Shown here one piece after another: positions 24,933 through 34,435 of a stretch of 64,000 bases of DNA (its first letter is position 1; each line of letters opens with the position of its first letter). The stretch lies in the NCBI RefSeq assembly GCF_005049105.1, contig NZ_SUKA01000001.1:1-64000 (forward strand). Direction: 5' to 3'. The DNA comes from Sphingobacterium alkalisoli (lineage in GTDB: Bacteria; Bacteroidota; Bacteroidia; Sphingobacteriales; Sphingobacteriaceae). The translations under genes were made by a program, and so were the position numbers. Below the pieces are notes generated by a model, which had not been told where the DNA came from, did not search any database, and saw nothing but the letters and a program-made list of their open reading frames with translations.

Positions 24933-25724
24933 ATGAAAGCACTTACTAGAATTATTGGCTTACTGTTCCTACTTCCGCTTATAGGCTGCCGCCAACCCAA
25001 GAAACAGTATGGACCAGACGATTATCTCTATAGAGTGAGCGACATGCATAAAGACTATCAACGATCCGGTTACAAAGATAGGGAAGGAAATATAGCCATT
25101 CCGATTGGCAAATATAAATTCTGCTTCACTGACACGATCAAGACGATCGGATTCGTTGCCATTCCAAAGCAAGGTTTTTGGGCTATTAATAAGAATGACG
25201 AAAAACTTTTTAGAGTCTTACCATTCGACAATGCACCAGATGAGATCTATCATGGCCTGTTTCGTATCCTAAACGAAAACGATATGATCGGTTTTGCCAA
25301 TATGAATGGTGAGGTCGTCATACCCCCAAGATATTCGCTTGTTAAACCATTTTTTGACAGTATCACTAATTTTTGTGATGGCTGTAAGACGTGGCGTGAA
25401 AGTAAAACTCTTCATGAAAGTGCTCATGAAGGGCCTAGGGATTTACTAAAAAGACTAAAGGATACAGTTATGTTGAACCGCAATGTTAAATATGGCGCTA
25501 TCAATATCAAAGGTGATACAGTATTACAACCTCTTTACGACAGGATTGGTCGCTTTATAGATGATATAGCATTAGTCTACAGGGATGGTAGGGCCTTTTA
25601 CATTGATCGATTCGGCAACGAAGTAGTTTATGACCCGAAAAAACCTCCCAATCAAAAGCCTTTGGATAAGAACATTAATAGTAAAATAAAGTATATTGAC
25701 GGATGGGAAAGTCCATTACATTAA
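24933..25724 (+). CDS. WG-repeat lipoprotein B
   Basis: 263 residues, a paralogue of the preceding gene. The signal is LLFLLPLIGCRQ with lipobox Cys; an N-terminal segment DDYLYRVSDMHKDYQRSGYK differs from copy A, then the same WG units follow (GFWAINKNDEKLFRVLPFDN, IGFANMNGEVVIPPRYS, KYGAINIKGDTVLQPLYD). The last roughly 90 bp are almost identical to copy A at the DNA level (EVVYDPKK onward), suggesting gene conversion. Likely a surface or periplasm-facing immunity paralogue. Confidence 0.72.
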   Translation: MKALTRIIGLLFLLPLIGCRQPKKQYGPDDYLYRVSDMHKDYQRSGYKDREGNIAIPIGKYKFCFTDTIKTIGFVAIPKQGFWAINKNDEKLFRVLPFDNAPDEIYHGLFRILNENDMIGFANMNGEVVIPPRYSLVKPFFDSITNFCDGCKTWRESKTLHESAHEGPRDLLKRLKDTVMLNRNVKYGAINIKGDTVLQPLYDRIGRFIDDIALVYRDGRAFYIDRFGNEVVYDPKKPPNQKPLDKNINSKIKYIDGWESPLH

Positions 25725-25778
25725 AACGGTAACTCTTGGTTCAGTAATAGAAAATCTATTTTACCTGGATAAAAAGCA

Positions 25779-26468
25779 ATGACTATGCAATCATTAAATA
25801 AATTAATGTGGGTATTATTGTTAGTTCCATTTGTCGGCTGCTCACAAAACAAGCAGTTTAGTAATGATGATTATCTGTATCTGGTGGTTGATACTACTGG
25901 CACCCTTATGAAATATGGATATAAGGATGAGCAGGGCAAAATGGTAATTCCTTTTGGCAAATATTATATGTGCTTCACCGATACCATCAAAACCATTGGA
26001 TTCGTTGCCATTCCAAAACAAGGTTTTTGGGCGATTAATAAAAACGAAGATCAGCTTTTTAAAGTATATGTATATGACAATGGCCCCGATCGAGTGCGTG
26101 ATGGCCTGTTCAGAATTTTAGATGAACACGATTTAATCGGATTTGCCAATATGCTCGGAGAGGTAGTTATTCAGCCTAGATTTGAACGGGTAGATCATTT
26201 CAGCGAAGGATTGGCAGGTTTCTGTGAAGACTGTTTATATGAACCAGTTTTAGGGTTAGGTGGGGTAGTCGACAACAAAGCTCTCGGCAGGAAAATAAGA
26301 GGAAAATACGGCTTTATCAATAAGAAGGGTGAGGTGGTCATTGCTCCAAAATTTGATTCAATCCGGTGGTTTGAAAATGGACGGGCTAAGGTAGGAATCG
26401 GAGATAAAGAGTTCTATATTGATAAGATGGGGAGCGAGCTACTTTTTCACAATGACGAGCATGATTGA
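25779..26468 (+). CDS. WG-repeat lipoprotein C (divergent C-terminus)
   Basis: 229 residues. The signal ends in LLVPFVGCSQN. The first half is nearly identical to copy A (YGYKDEQGKMVIPFGKYYMC), but from about residue 140 it diverges (RFERVDHFSEGLAGFCEDCL, GKYGFINKKGEVVIAPKFDS, KEFYIDKMGSELLF) and lacks the shared C-terminal PKK..NQKPLD tail. The second half is closer to canonical WG repeats. It is the third of the tandem set and ends about 160 bp before the glycosyltransferase gene. Confidence 0.7.
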   Translation: MTMQSLNKLMWVLLLVPFVGCSQNKQFSNDDYLYLVVDTTGTLMKYGYKDEQGKMVIPFGKYYMCFTDTIKTIGFVAIPKQGFWAINKNEDQLFKVYVYDNGPDRVRDGLFRILDEHDLIGFANMLGEVVIQPRFERVDHFSEGLAGFCEDCLYEPVLGLGGVVDNKALGRKIRGKYGFINKKGEVVIAPKFDSIRWFENGRAKVGIGDKEFYIDKMGSELLFHNDEHD

Positions 26469-26489
26469 CACGAACTTATCATCTAAATT

Positions 26490-26580
26490 GAATTGTTGAT
26501 CCTGTTATTTTCTCTAGTCGGCTGTTGTCAGCCATTATAGGCCGAACGAATACTTTTATCGATTTAAGTGGTAAACGGTG
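26490..26580 (+). pseudogene. Remnant of a fourth tandem WG lipoprotein
   Basis: The DNA encodes LLILLFSLVGCCQP in one frame and RPNEYFYRF in the next, matching the signal and first mature residues of the WG lipoproteins (VGCSQ..NEYLY). A frameshift and stops break it and nothing beyond is kept. It shows the array was once longer. Confidence 0.5.
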
Positions 26581-26627
26581 ATTTCATGACCAGTGAGATA
26601 TTACAAAGTTGAAAGAAAATTAAATAT

Positions 26628-28787
26628 ATGATTAACCTATATATAATCGATTATTTTAACCAAAAAAGTAGTGGACTGACGACCTATGTCGACCAACTGC
26701 GGGAGTATATACTCAAAGATAAAAGAATAAACCTTCATTTTATATTTGTAAGGGCGACCTCCTACACCACAGTTCAGAAAGAGAAGATTGGAAACAGCGT
26801 TCATTATTACATTCCCCACGATATAGGCCCCTCCACTACCGCAGAGCAGGATAAACAATTTATTGATTTCTTACGAAAAGATATTCGCGAAAAACAGGTG
26901 ATCTTTCATTTCAACTGGATCAATCATGCCCCTTTTGCACAGGTCTTGAAGAAGGCATTCCGTTGTAAAATCGTACTGACCAAGCACTGTATTCCCTGGC
27001 GTGACTTTATTACGGCCAACTATCCGCTGTTCCGTATACTGAATAAACAGTTTCTTTCCGAGGAGAATCCGACGTATCTTGATGGATCATTAATTCGGGA
27101 ACAGTTAACCTACCATGCTTTGGACCATATCATTTGTGTAACTGAACTTGCGCGAAATTCGTTAGACAAGCTGTTTTGTTTTCCAATGGATAAGGTTAGT
27201 GTTATTTACAACGGATTATTGCCCCGAAAAGCAAATCCCCAGCTTAAAGAAAAACTAAAAAGCAAATACGGTTTTAGCTTAAACGAGCGAATTGTCCTTT
27301 ACGCAGGTGCTGTCAATGAGCGGAAAGGGGTATATGATCTGGTAGCTACTTTCGATAAAGTTTTGCAACAGATAGATAATGTTCGCTTGGTCATCGCCGG
27401 AACAGGAGATTTTGGAGCTGTATTCAAGAGTACAGATAAAAATTGGGCAAAGATTACCCTAACGGGAAATCTCGACAAAAACACCCTATATGATTTTTAT
27501 CAAATCGCCGATGTAGGTGTAGTGCCATCCTATATCGAACAATGTAGCTATACAACCATTGAAATGATGCATCATGAGCTGCCACTCATCGTAGCAGATG
27601 TAGACGGATTGGCCGAAATTGTTCCGGACGACGGTGGCCTCAAAGTCCCTTTAGTACTCGAACAGACAAAGGCATACATTCATCAGGATAAACTTGCCGA
27701 GTATATTGTGTATCTATTGGAGAATCCAGAAATTGCCCGACAATATGCCCATAAATCCAAACAGCATGCTTTAAAAAACTTGAGTGTAAAAAAAATGGTG
27801 ACAGAGACTATTCAGGTATATGACAAGCTTTTTTTACAAAACGAATCTTTGCCTGCCAATACCGACCGCCACAGCAAGGGCGAATTGGTCAGCGTATTGT
27901 TACCATGCCATAACGGCGAAAAATACCTAAATGCCTGTATCGATAGCGTGCTGAAACAGACATATCCACAGTTTGAACTTATTGTAGTCAATGATGGTTC
28001 CACCGACAAAACAAGGGAAATTGTAGAAAAGTATGATGACGAGCGAATCCGTTTGATTAACTATAAACAAAACGTAGGCATTGTAGATAGTTTAAATCAT
28101 GGGATTAAGGAGGCAAAAGGAAAATATATCGCCCGTATAGATGCAGATGACATGATGCATCCGGATCGACTGCATAAGCAGATTCAGTATCTTGAAAATC
28201 AAGAAAATCAAGATGTGGGATTGGTGGGAAGCCATCATTATGTAATAAATTCAATAGGAAAAATTACGAGTCTAAAACAGTATCCAATCACCAATAATGA
28301 AATAAATGCAACCTTGTTGTTCCACAATCCCTTTTCACACCCTTCGGTTATGATGCGTGCGGATGTAGTAAAAAAGATTAAGTATTCTAACCAGTATCCA
28401 CACGTAGAGGATTACCACCTTTGGTTCAATATATTAAAAAAACATAAGGCGGGTAACATACCAGAGTATCTTACATACTATAGAGTGCATGACAATAGCC
28501 TTTCCGTAAAAAGTAACAAAGATCAAAAAGAAAACGCCGCAGATCTGGTTCTCACGGAATTGGAACAACGGGGCGTCGATCCAACGGTTGAAAATTTGAA
28601 AATACACATTGCCATTTTACAGGGATATAGAGGAAAGTTCTTTAACACAAAAGAGAAGGTAGAATTGCTTCAAAAATGGATAACTAGTATATTAGAAGTG
28701 CAACAAGGAAAACACAATTACTCTGATCAATTTAGCAAAAACATGAAGAAGCATATCCTACAGATGTATTGCAACATTTATGAATAA
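26628..28787 (+). CDS. Two-domain glycosyltransferase (GT4-like plus GT2)
   Basis: 719 residues. The N-terminal GT-B domain (1-395) has GLTTYVDQLREY, HFNWINHAPFA, the Rossmann start IVLYAGAVNERKGVYDLV and the family EXXXXXXE region SYIEQCSYTTIEMMHHELP. The C-terminal GT-A domain (about 408-719) has VSVLLPCHNGEKYLNACIDS, ELIVVNDGSTDKT and the metal motif IARIDADDMMHPDRL. The N-terminal part resembles glycosyltransferases tied to Bacteroidota GG-leader peptide loci. It directly precedes the exporter genes (36-nt gap), supporting a role in modifying the exported effectors. Confidence 0.85.
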   Translation: MINLYIIDYFNQKSSGLTTYVDQLREYILKDKRINLHFIFVRATSYTTVQKEKIGNSVHYYIPHDIGPSTTAEQDKQFIDFLRKDIREKQVIFHFNWINHAPFAQVLKKAFRCKIVLTKHCIPWRDFITANYPLFRILNKQFLSEENPTYLDGSLIREQLTYHALDHIICVTELARNSLDKLFCFPMDKVSVIYNGLLPRKANPQLKEKLKSKYGFSLNERIVLYAGAVNERKGVYDLVATFDKVLQQIDNVRLVIAGTGDFGAVFKSTDKNWAKITLTGNLDKNTLYDFYQIADVGVVPSYIEQCSYTTIEMMHHELPLIVADVDGLAEIVPDDGGLKVPLVLEQTKAYIHQDKLAEYIVYLLENPEIARQYAHKSKQHALKNLSVKKMVTETIQVYDKLFLQNESLPANTDRHSKGELVSVLLPCHNGEKYLNACIDSVLKQTYPQFELIVVNDGSTDKTREIVEKYDDERIRLINYKQNVGIVDSLNHGIKEAKGKYIARIDADDMMHPDRLHKQIQYLENQENQDVGLVGSHHYVINSIGKITSLKQYPITNNEINATLLFHNPFSHPSVMMRADVVKKIKYSNQYPHVEDYHLWFNILKKHKAGNIPEYLTYYRVHDNSLSVKSNKDQKENAADLVLTELEQRGVDPTVENLKIHIAILQGYRGKFFNTKEKVELLQKWITSILEVQQGKHNYSDQFSKNMKKHILQMYCNIYE

Positions 28788-28823
28788 AAAAATACCTTTG
28801 ACCACACCCAATTTGAATCTGTT

Positions 28824-31043
28824 ATGAGCTTTACTTCCTTCCCTATAGATCGACAATTAGACATGATGGACTGCGGTCCAGCTAGTTTAAAGATGGTAGC
28901 AAAATATTACGGCAAATACTATTCCCTACAGTACCTGCGCGATCTCTGTGGCAATACCAGAGAGGGTGTCTCGTTGGCGGGCATTTCCCATGGAGCGGAA
29001 ACCATCGGACTACGCTCTTTAGCAGCCCACTGTAGCTTACAAGACATTGTTGAAAAAGTACCTTTACCTGTTATTATCCATTGGGATAACAGCCACTTCG
29101 TGGTACTCTACAATGTCAAACAAAAACGCAACGGTAACCTTAAATTCTATATCGCCGATCCGGCCAAGGGACACATCAGTTATGACCAAAGCGAATTTGA
29201 AGAGAAGTGGATTAAGAAAAACGAAAATAAAACTTCTGGTGTAGCCTTGATCCTGGAACCGCAGGCCGATTTTAAGCAACGGCAGGCAGGTGAGAAAGCG
29301 GAACGGGGCAGGCATCTCGAAAATATCATGGGCTATTTTATACCCTATAAAAAGAGTTTTTATTATCTGGGGACCGTGATGTTGTTGATTACGGCCATGC
29401 AGGCCGTGCTCCCTTTTATCTCCAAGGCCGTAATCGATGTGGGGATACAGACACAGGACGTCAGTTTTATTAATATCGTGCTTATTGCTAATCTGGCGTT
29501 GATTGTCAGTATTACACTCAGTTCGGCCGTACGGGACTGGATACTGCAACATATGTCCTCGCGGATCAACATTGCCCTGATCTCCGATTACCTAATCAAA
29601 CTGATGAAACTGCCGGTCTCCTTCTTTGAGAATAAGATGCTCGGGGATATCCTGCAACGAGCCAATGACCACGAAAGGATACGGAGCTTTATCATGAATA
29701 ACTCACTGAACCTGGTTTTCTCTACGCTGACGTTCTTGATATTCAGCATCATTTTATTGATGTACAATACTACGATTTTTTACATCTTCATCGTAGGCAG
29801 CACGCTTTACATCCTGTGGGTAATGGGTTTTCTAAAATTGCGCAAAAAATTGGATTGGGATTATTTCGAACTGACGGCCAAAAACCAAAGTTATTGGGTA
29901 GAGACCATTAACGGAATACAGGACATCAAGATCAACAACTATGAACAGGCCAAACGCTGGAAATGGGAAGGTATTCAGGCCCGGCTATTCAAGGTGAACC
30001 TCCGTATGTTGGGCATTAATAATGTGCAGAACCTCGGGGCTAGCTTTATTGATTCGGTAAAAAATTTGCTGATTACCTTCTTTTGCGCCAAGGCAGTGAT
30101 CGCCGGCGAGATTACCTTCGGCGTGATGATATCCACACAATTTATGATCGGCATGTTGAATGGACCGGTACAGCAATTGATCTCGTTCATGGTATCCTTC
30201 CAATTTGCACAGATCAGTTTCCTGCGCCTGAATGAGATACAGATGTTAAAGGACGAAGATGAGGATACAGGGAATAATGATCTCGCATTGACAGGTAAAA
30301 AAGACATCGTTGTCAAAAATGTATCTTTTCACTACACACAGGTATCCCCTTTAATCTTGCAGAATATCCACCTGGTAATCCCCGAGGGGAAGGTAACCGC
30401 TATTGTGGGCGACAGTGGCAGCGGGAAATCAACTTTATTGAAGTTACTATTACGGCTGTACAAGCCGAGCCACGGTGAGATCCTGATCGGGGGCATGAAC
30501 ATCAATAATATCGGTCTACGACAGTGGCGCGAAAAATGTGGCGCAGTGATGCAGGATGGAAAGATATTTAATGACACCATACTCAACAATATCGTACTAG
30601 ATGATGAGAAGTTGGATAACGACAAGCTCCGCAAGGCGGTCGCTGCTGCTAACATAGGATATGAGATCGAACAATTGCCCCTGGGTTATCAAACCAAAAT
30701 GGGCGAAGATGGCAGGGGTCTTAGCGGCGGGCAGAAACAACGGGTACTGATTGCCCGCGCGCTGTACAAAAACCCGGACATTCTATTCTTTGATGAGGCC
30801 ACCAATGCACTGGATTCCATCAACGAACAAAAGATCACGAGTGCCCTCGGTGAGGTATTTCAGGGCAAGACCGTGATCGTAGTCGCTCACCGGCTTAGCA
30901 CCATCCGCAGGGCAGACCAGATCGTAGTGATGAAAGATGGCCATGTAGTTGAGACTGGAAACCACAACACATTGATGGAAAGAAGGGGAAGGTATTTCCA
31001 GCTTGTGGAAAGCCAGTCAGAAGTAAAAATATTAGCCAATTAA
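28824..31043 (+). CDS. C39-peptidase-containing ABC transporter (PCAT)
   Basis: 739 residues. The N-terminal C39 peptidase (1-125) has the complete triad Cys17 (MMDCGPASLKMVAKYYG), His91 (DNSHFVVLY) and Asp112 (YIADPAKG). Six membrane helices follow (about 170-450: FYYLGTVMLLITAMQAV onward), then an ABC ATPase with Walker A GDSGSGKST, signature LSGGQKQR, Walker B ILFFDEATNALD and the H-loop VAHRLST. Such proteins cut GG leaders and pump the cargo through a HlyD/TolC duct. The two GG-leader effectors upstream are its obvious substrates. The gene is intact and 4 nt before hlyD. Confidence 0.95.
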   Translation: MSFTSFPIDRQLDMMDCGPASLKMVAKYYGKYYSLQYLRDLCGNTREGVSLAGISHGAETIGLRSLAAHCSLQDIVEKVPLPVIIHWDNSHFVVLYNVKQKRNGNLKFYIADPAKGHISYDQSEFEEKWIKKNENKTSGVALILEPQADFKQRQAGEKAERGRHLENIMGYFIPYKKSFYYLGTVMLLITAMQAVLPFISKAVIDVGIQTQDVSFINIVLIANLALIVSITLSSAVRDWILQHMSSRINIALISDYLIKLMKLPVSFFENKMLGDILQRANDHERIRSFIMNNSLNLVFSTLTFLIFSIILLMYNTTIFYIFIVGSTLYILWVMGFLKLRKKLDWDYFELTAKNQSYWVETINGIQDIKINNYEQAKRWKWEGIQARLFKVNLRMLGINNVQNLGASFIDSVKNLLITFFCAKAVIAGEITFGVMISTQFMIGMLNGPVQQLISFMVSFQFAQISFLRLNEIQMLKDEDEDTGNNDLALTGKKDIVVKNVSFHYTQVSPLILQNIHLVIPEGKVTAIVGDSGSGKSTLLKLLLRLYKPSHGEILIGGMNINNIGLRQWREKCGAVMQDGKIFNDTILNNIVLDDEKLDNDKLRKAVAAANIGYEIEQLPLGYQTKMGEDGRGLSGGQKQRVLIARALYKNPDILFFDEATNALDSINEQKITSALGEVFQGKTVIVVAHRLSTIRRADQIVVMKDGHVVETGNHNTLMERRGRYFQLVESQSEVKILAN

Positions 31044-31046
31044 GGT

Positions 31047-32375
31047 ATGGAACAAGAAGCAGTAAAAGACACTATCCCCACCAAACGCACAGAAGAGGTC
31101 ACCGATATTATAGAGCGTATGCCCGTTACTTTCGCAAAACGGATTACGGCATTGGTCTGTTTTATCTTTGCGTTAATTATATTCTTCGGCTATATCGTTA
31201 AATACCCCGATATCGTAACCGGGGAAGCCACGATTTCGGCGGAACAGTCTCCCCTACAATTGGTTGCAGAGCAGAGCGGAAGGCTAAGAATAAACCAGAT
31301 CAAATCACAGGATAGCATCTCCTCGGGTCAACTGCTTGCCTGGATAGATAATCCTGCCCATCCAGAACTGGTGCAGCAGATTACGGAGCTGGTAAAAACA
31401 ACTTCTCTCCCTACATCCGATGCGCGAAAGCTGTATGCCCAACTGCCCAAAAGCTTGAACCTAGGTGATCTGACCATCCCCTACTCCTCCTTTATATCGA
31501 GCATAAAACAGCTGGCCGACTATCAGATCAATAGATTATACGATAAACAGGAACACGCCCTGTCGAAAATACTAAATGAACAGCAAGATGCCCTGAAAAC
31601 ATTGAAGGACAAAGAGCATCTGAGCCTCCAACATCTTGCCCTTACCGACAAATTTCTGGAACGGGACTCGATATTACTCGCGAAGAAGATCATTAGCCAG
31701 GCGGAGTTTGAGCAGTCGATAGCGAGCCGTATAACTGCGGAAGATCACGTAAAGTCTTCTCTACGTAGTTCGGGTTCTATCCGGGAGCAGATCAGCAGCA
31801 CCGAGAACTCCATTCAGGAAACACGCATCACCAAATCGGAACGGGAACTTCAACTGGACCTGGAAGTACTCACCTCTTTCAACAACCTCATCGATAAGAT
31901 CAATCTTTGGGAAAAACAGTACCTAATCCGATCCCCAATTACCGGCAAAGCGCAGTTCCTAAAGTTCTGGAACGAAAACCAGTTTGTACAGGCGGGTGAA
32001 CCTATTTTCTCCATAGTTCCCAAAGAGAACAGCATACTGGGAAAAGTACAGCTACCTATTAGTGGCGCGGGTAAGGTTAAAGTGGGCCAGGAGGTTATCG
32101 TGAAGCTGGCGGATTACCCCTACATGGAGTATGGCTATATAAAGGCTACGGTGAGGGACATATCATTGGTATCAAGCCCCGTGAATACGGGAGACGGAAC
32201 ATCGATGGACTCCTACCTGGTGACCCTTTCCTTCCCAAATGAACTAGCGACAAACTATGGTACCATTCTCGACTTTAAATTCGACGCAAAAGGTACTGCA
32301 GAAATAATTACAAAGGACAGAAGACTGATCGAGCGGTTCTTTGATAACCTGAAATACATCGGACATTCCAAATAA
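31047..32375 (+). CDS. HlyD-family periplasmic adaptor
   Basis: 442 residues. A cytoplasmic N-terminus is followed by one membrane helix (TALVCFIFALIIFFGYIV, about 32-50) and a long periplasmic part with a lipoyl-like half motif (GEATISAEQSPLQLVAEQSG), a coiled-coil hairpin (about 120-290), the second lipoyl half (LIRSPITGKAQFL) and a beta-barrel/MPN region (GKVQLPISGAGKVKVGQEVIVKL). It links the inner-membrane ABC exporter to TolC. Its stop overlaps the start of the TolC gene by one base. Confidence 0.92.
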   Translation: MEQEAVKDTIPTKRTEEVTDIIERMPVTFAKRITALVCFIFALIIFFGYIVKYPDIVTGEATISAEQSPLQLVAEQSGRLRINQIKSQDSISSGQLLAWIDNPAHPELVQQITELVKTTSLPTSDARKLYAQLPKSLNLGDLTIPYSSFISSIKQLADYQINRLYDKQEHALSKILNEQQDALKTLKDKEHLSLQHLALTDKFLERDSILLAKKIISQAEFEQSIASRITAEDHVKSSLRSSGSIREQISSTENSIQETRITKSERELQLDLEVLTSFNNLIDKINLWEKQYLIRSPITGKAQFLKFWNENQFVQAGEPIFSIVPKENSILGKVQLPISGAGKVKVGQEVIVKLADYPYMEYGYIKATVRDISLVSSPVNTGDGTSMDSYLVTLSFPNELATNYGTILDFKFDAKGTAEIITKDRRLIERFFDNLKYIGHSK

Positions 32376-33679
32376 TGAAGAAGTGGTTTTTGATAACGTT
32401 GCTGGTTTTGTTATTACCCCTGCTCTCGCATGCGCAATTGGTACTCTCACTGGAACGCGCCCGAGAGATTCTGGTGGAAAACAGCCTGGATCTAAAACAG
32501 CGGGAACTGCAGGAACGTATTGCCACGATGAACGTTGATCTGGCAAAGGATGCCGCGATACCGAGCATCTATTTCAATGCCAATAACCAGCATACCCTGG
32601 GACTCGCTTTTGATCAGGTTACCGGGCAGCTGATTACGGGAAACCAGTGGTCTAATTATGCGAATGCCAATATCGCAACCAATGTAATCCTGTTCCAGGG
32701 CTTTCAAAAAGTAAATACTGTAAAAGCGGAAGAACTGAATCTGGAGCTGGCAAAACTGGATATTGAAAAGTTGAAAAGAGAACTGGATCTACAGTTGATA
32801 TCGTTGTTTTTTCAGACATTGATCAACCATGATCTTTACGAAGCAAGCCTGGTACAGTTAAAACTGTCGGAGCAACAGCTTGCGCAGGAAGAGATACAGA
32901 TCGAAGTGGGCAAGCGGACCATAATTGACCTATCCCAGGCCAAAAGTAAGGTAGCAAATGACAAGCTCAATATCGTAACGGCAAAGAATGGCTACAACCT
33001 GGGCTTACTAAAACTCAAACAGCTATTGGAGATGGCGGAATCAGATGAACTGGAACTCGTACCTCCTACCGCATCAGGTTTACCTTTAGCCCCACCTGAA
33101 GAATACCTCATAAACGATCCTTACCTCAAGGCTATAGATAGGCAGATCGACCTGGCACATGTCAATATCAAACTTGCAAGATCGGCTTATTACCCCACCA
33201 TATCGCTCAATGGTGGGTACGGTACAAACTATTCGTCACAACGCTATAATATGTTTAATAGTATGGTAATGCCTTTATGGGAACAGTTCAACCAGAATAG
33301 ATCGCTATATGGTAACATCTCTATTTCCATGCCCATCTATGACGGCTTTAAGGCTCGGGCTAATACCAAAAAGGCGAGACTCGGGCAGGAAAATCTCCTA
33401 TTTGAAAAGGGAAAGGTCGTAAAGCAGCGAAAGGAGGCATTCTCGCAGTCCGACCTAGAATATCAGGCATCCATAGAGGAATTGAAAGCTTTGGAGGCTG
33501 CATTTGAAGCGAACAAGGTGAACTACGAAGCTATGAACGAGCGCTACAAAATCGGAAAAAGCTCTTCGATGGATCTCTACAAGGCGTTGACGGATTACAA
33601 TGTTTCTGAATTCAGGTTGATCAACGCCAGATATTCCATGCTGTACAAGGGCGAAATTTTGAAAACATTGACGAAATAG
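32375..33679 (+). CDS. TolC-family outer membrane channel of the exporter
   Basis: 434 residues. A signal peptide (LVLLLPLLSHAQL) and two TolC repeats made of long helices and paired strands follow: QHTLGLAFDQVTGQLITGNQ, LNGGYGTNYSSQRYN, MPIYDGFKARANTKKARL, YKIGKSSSMDLYKALTDYN. It completes the type 1 exporter. A paralogous TolC (43202-44533) lies 10 kb away and a fragment of that second gene sits directly after this stop codon. Confidence 0.93.
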   Translation: MKKWFLITLLVLLLPLLSHAQLVLSLERAREILVENSLDLKQRELQERIATMNVDLAKDAAIPSIYFNANNQHTLGLAFDQVTGQLITGNQWSNYANANIATNVILFQGFQKVNTVKAEELNLELAKLDIEKLKRELDLQLISLFFQTLINHDLYEASLVQLKLSEQQLAQEEIQIEVGKRTIIDLSQAKSKVANDKLNIVTAKNGYNLGLLKLKQLLEMAESDELELVPPTASGLPLAPPEEYLINDPYLKAIDRQIDLAHVNIKLARSAYYPTISLNGGYGTNYSSQRYNMFNSMVMPLWEQFNQNRSLYGNISISMPIYDGFKARANTKKARLGQENLLFEKGKVVKQRKEAFSQSDLEYQASIEELKALEAAFEANKVNYEAMNERYKIGKSSSMDLYKALTDYNVSEFRLINARYSMLYKGEILKTLTK

Positions 33680-33683
33680 AACT

Positions 33684-34185
33684 GATGACTATTTAACGGG
33701 TCAATTCATCCCCTTTTGGGGTCAGGTAGACCAAATAAATCGCCATATCTGGGTCTGTCGCTGAGCATGCCTATATTCGCTGGATTCAAAACAAAAAGCA
33801 ATATCAATAGAGCGAAGCTTACACTTGATTTACAAAAAAACGAGCTGGACAAAACGCTAAAAGATCAAGAAAAGATCTTGCTAATGGCCCGACAGGAGTA
33901 CAACAGATCGCACAAGGAGTACCAGGTCGTACAGACGCAGAGCCTCAGCCTTAAAAAGAGCTTAGAGGCCATGAAGGAACGCTACGAAATAGGCATGGCT
34001 TCATCCATAGATTATTCCAAAGCCTTGCTGGATTACAATATTTCCGAGTTCAATCTCATCCGAGCGAAATATACCGTATTGTACAATCAGGAGATTTTGA
34101 AAGTATTGACGGATTCGTATTAAGTACTGCTTGATCTTATGTACAACGAGTTTCACGGATGTTTGCTAATGCTTCTTATATGTCT
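33684..34185 (+). pseudogene. 3' fragment of a second TolC gene plus flank
   Basis: The DNA from 33684 matches the last third of the TolC gene at 43202-44533 (ATGACTATTTAACGGGTCAA onward). It encodes YLGLSLSMPIFAGFKTKSN to EILKVLTDSY in an open frame 33716-34123. The N-terminal two thirds are absent. The 60 bp after the stop (atcttatgtacaacgagttt, ggatgtttgctaatgcttct) recur after another TolC fragment at 37053-37110. Confidence 0.9.
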
Positions 34186-34435
34186 GTCAACTTGCTTCGT
34201 ATGTTTTCCTATCTTACTTGTTTACACGTGTTCATTTATTTCCATAAAATGAACATGTTATACAGATGTGTCCACTATAAAAACATAATCTACATCCCCA
34301 GCATTGAACGGTCTAACAACGTATCACGCAAAAATAAAATACGTTTAAAACCTTAATTAATATTCAATACCAAAATCTATTCATAGGAATCAAAAATCAA
34401 GGTACTTCAATTAGGACACAACAAATCGGGATTGC
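34186..34435. other. AT-rich intergenic region
   Basis: No gene recognised. The stretch lies between the TolC fragment and the end of the convergent TlpA-like gene. A 65-codon plus frame (34159-34356) has no coding character. Confidence 0.4.
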
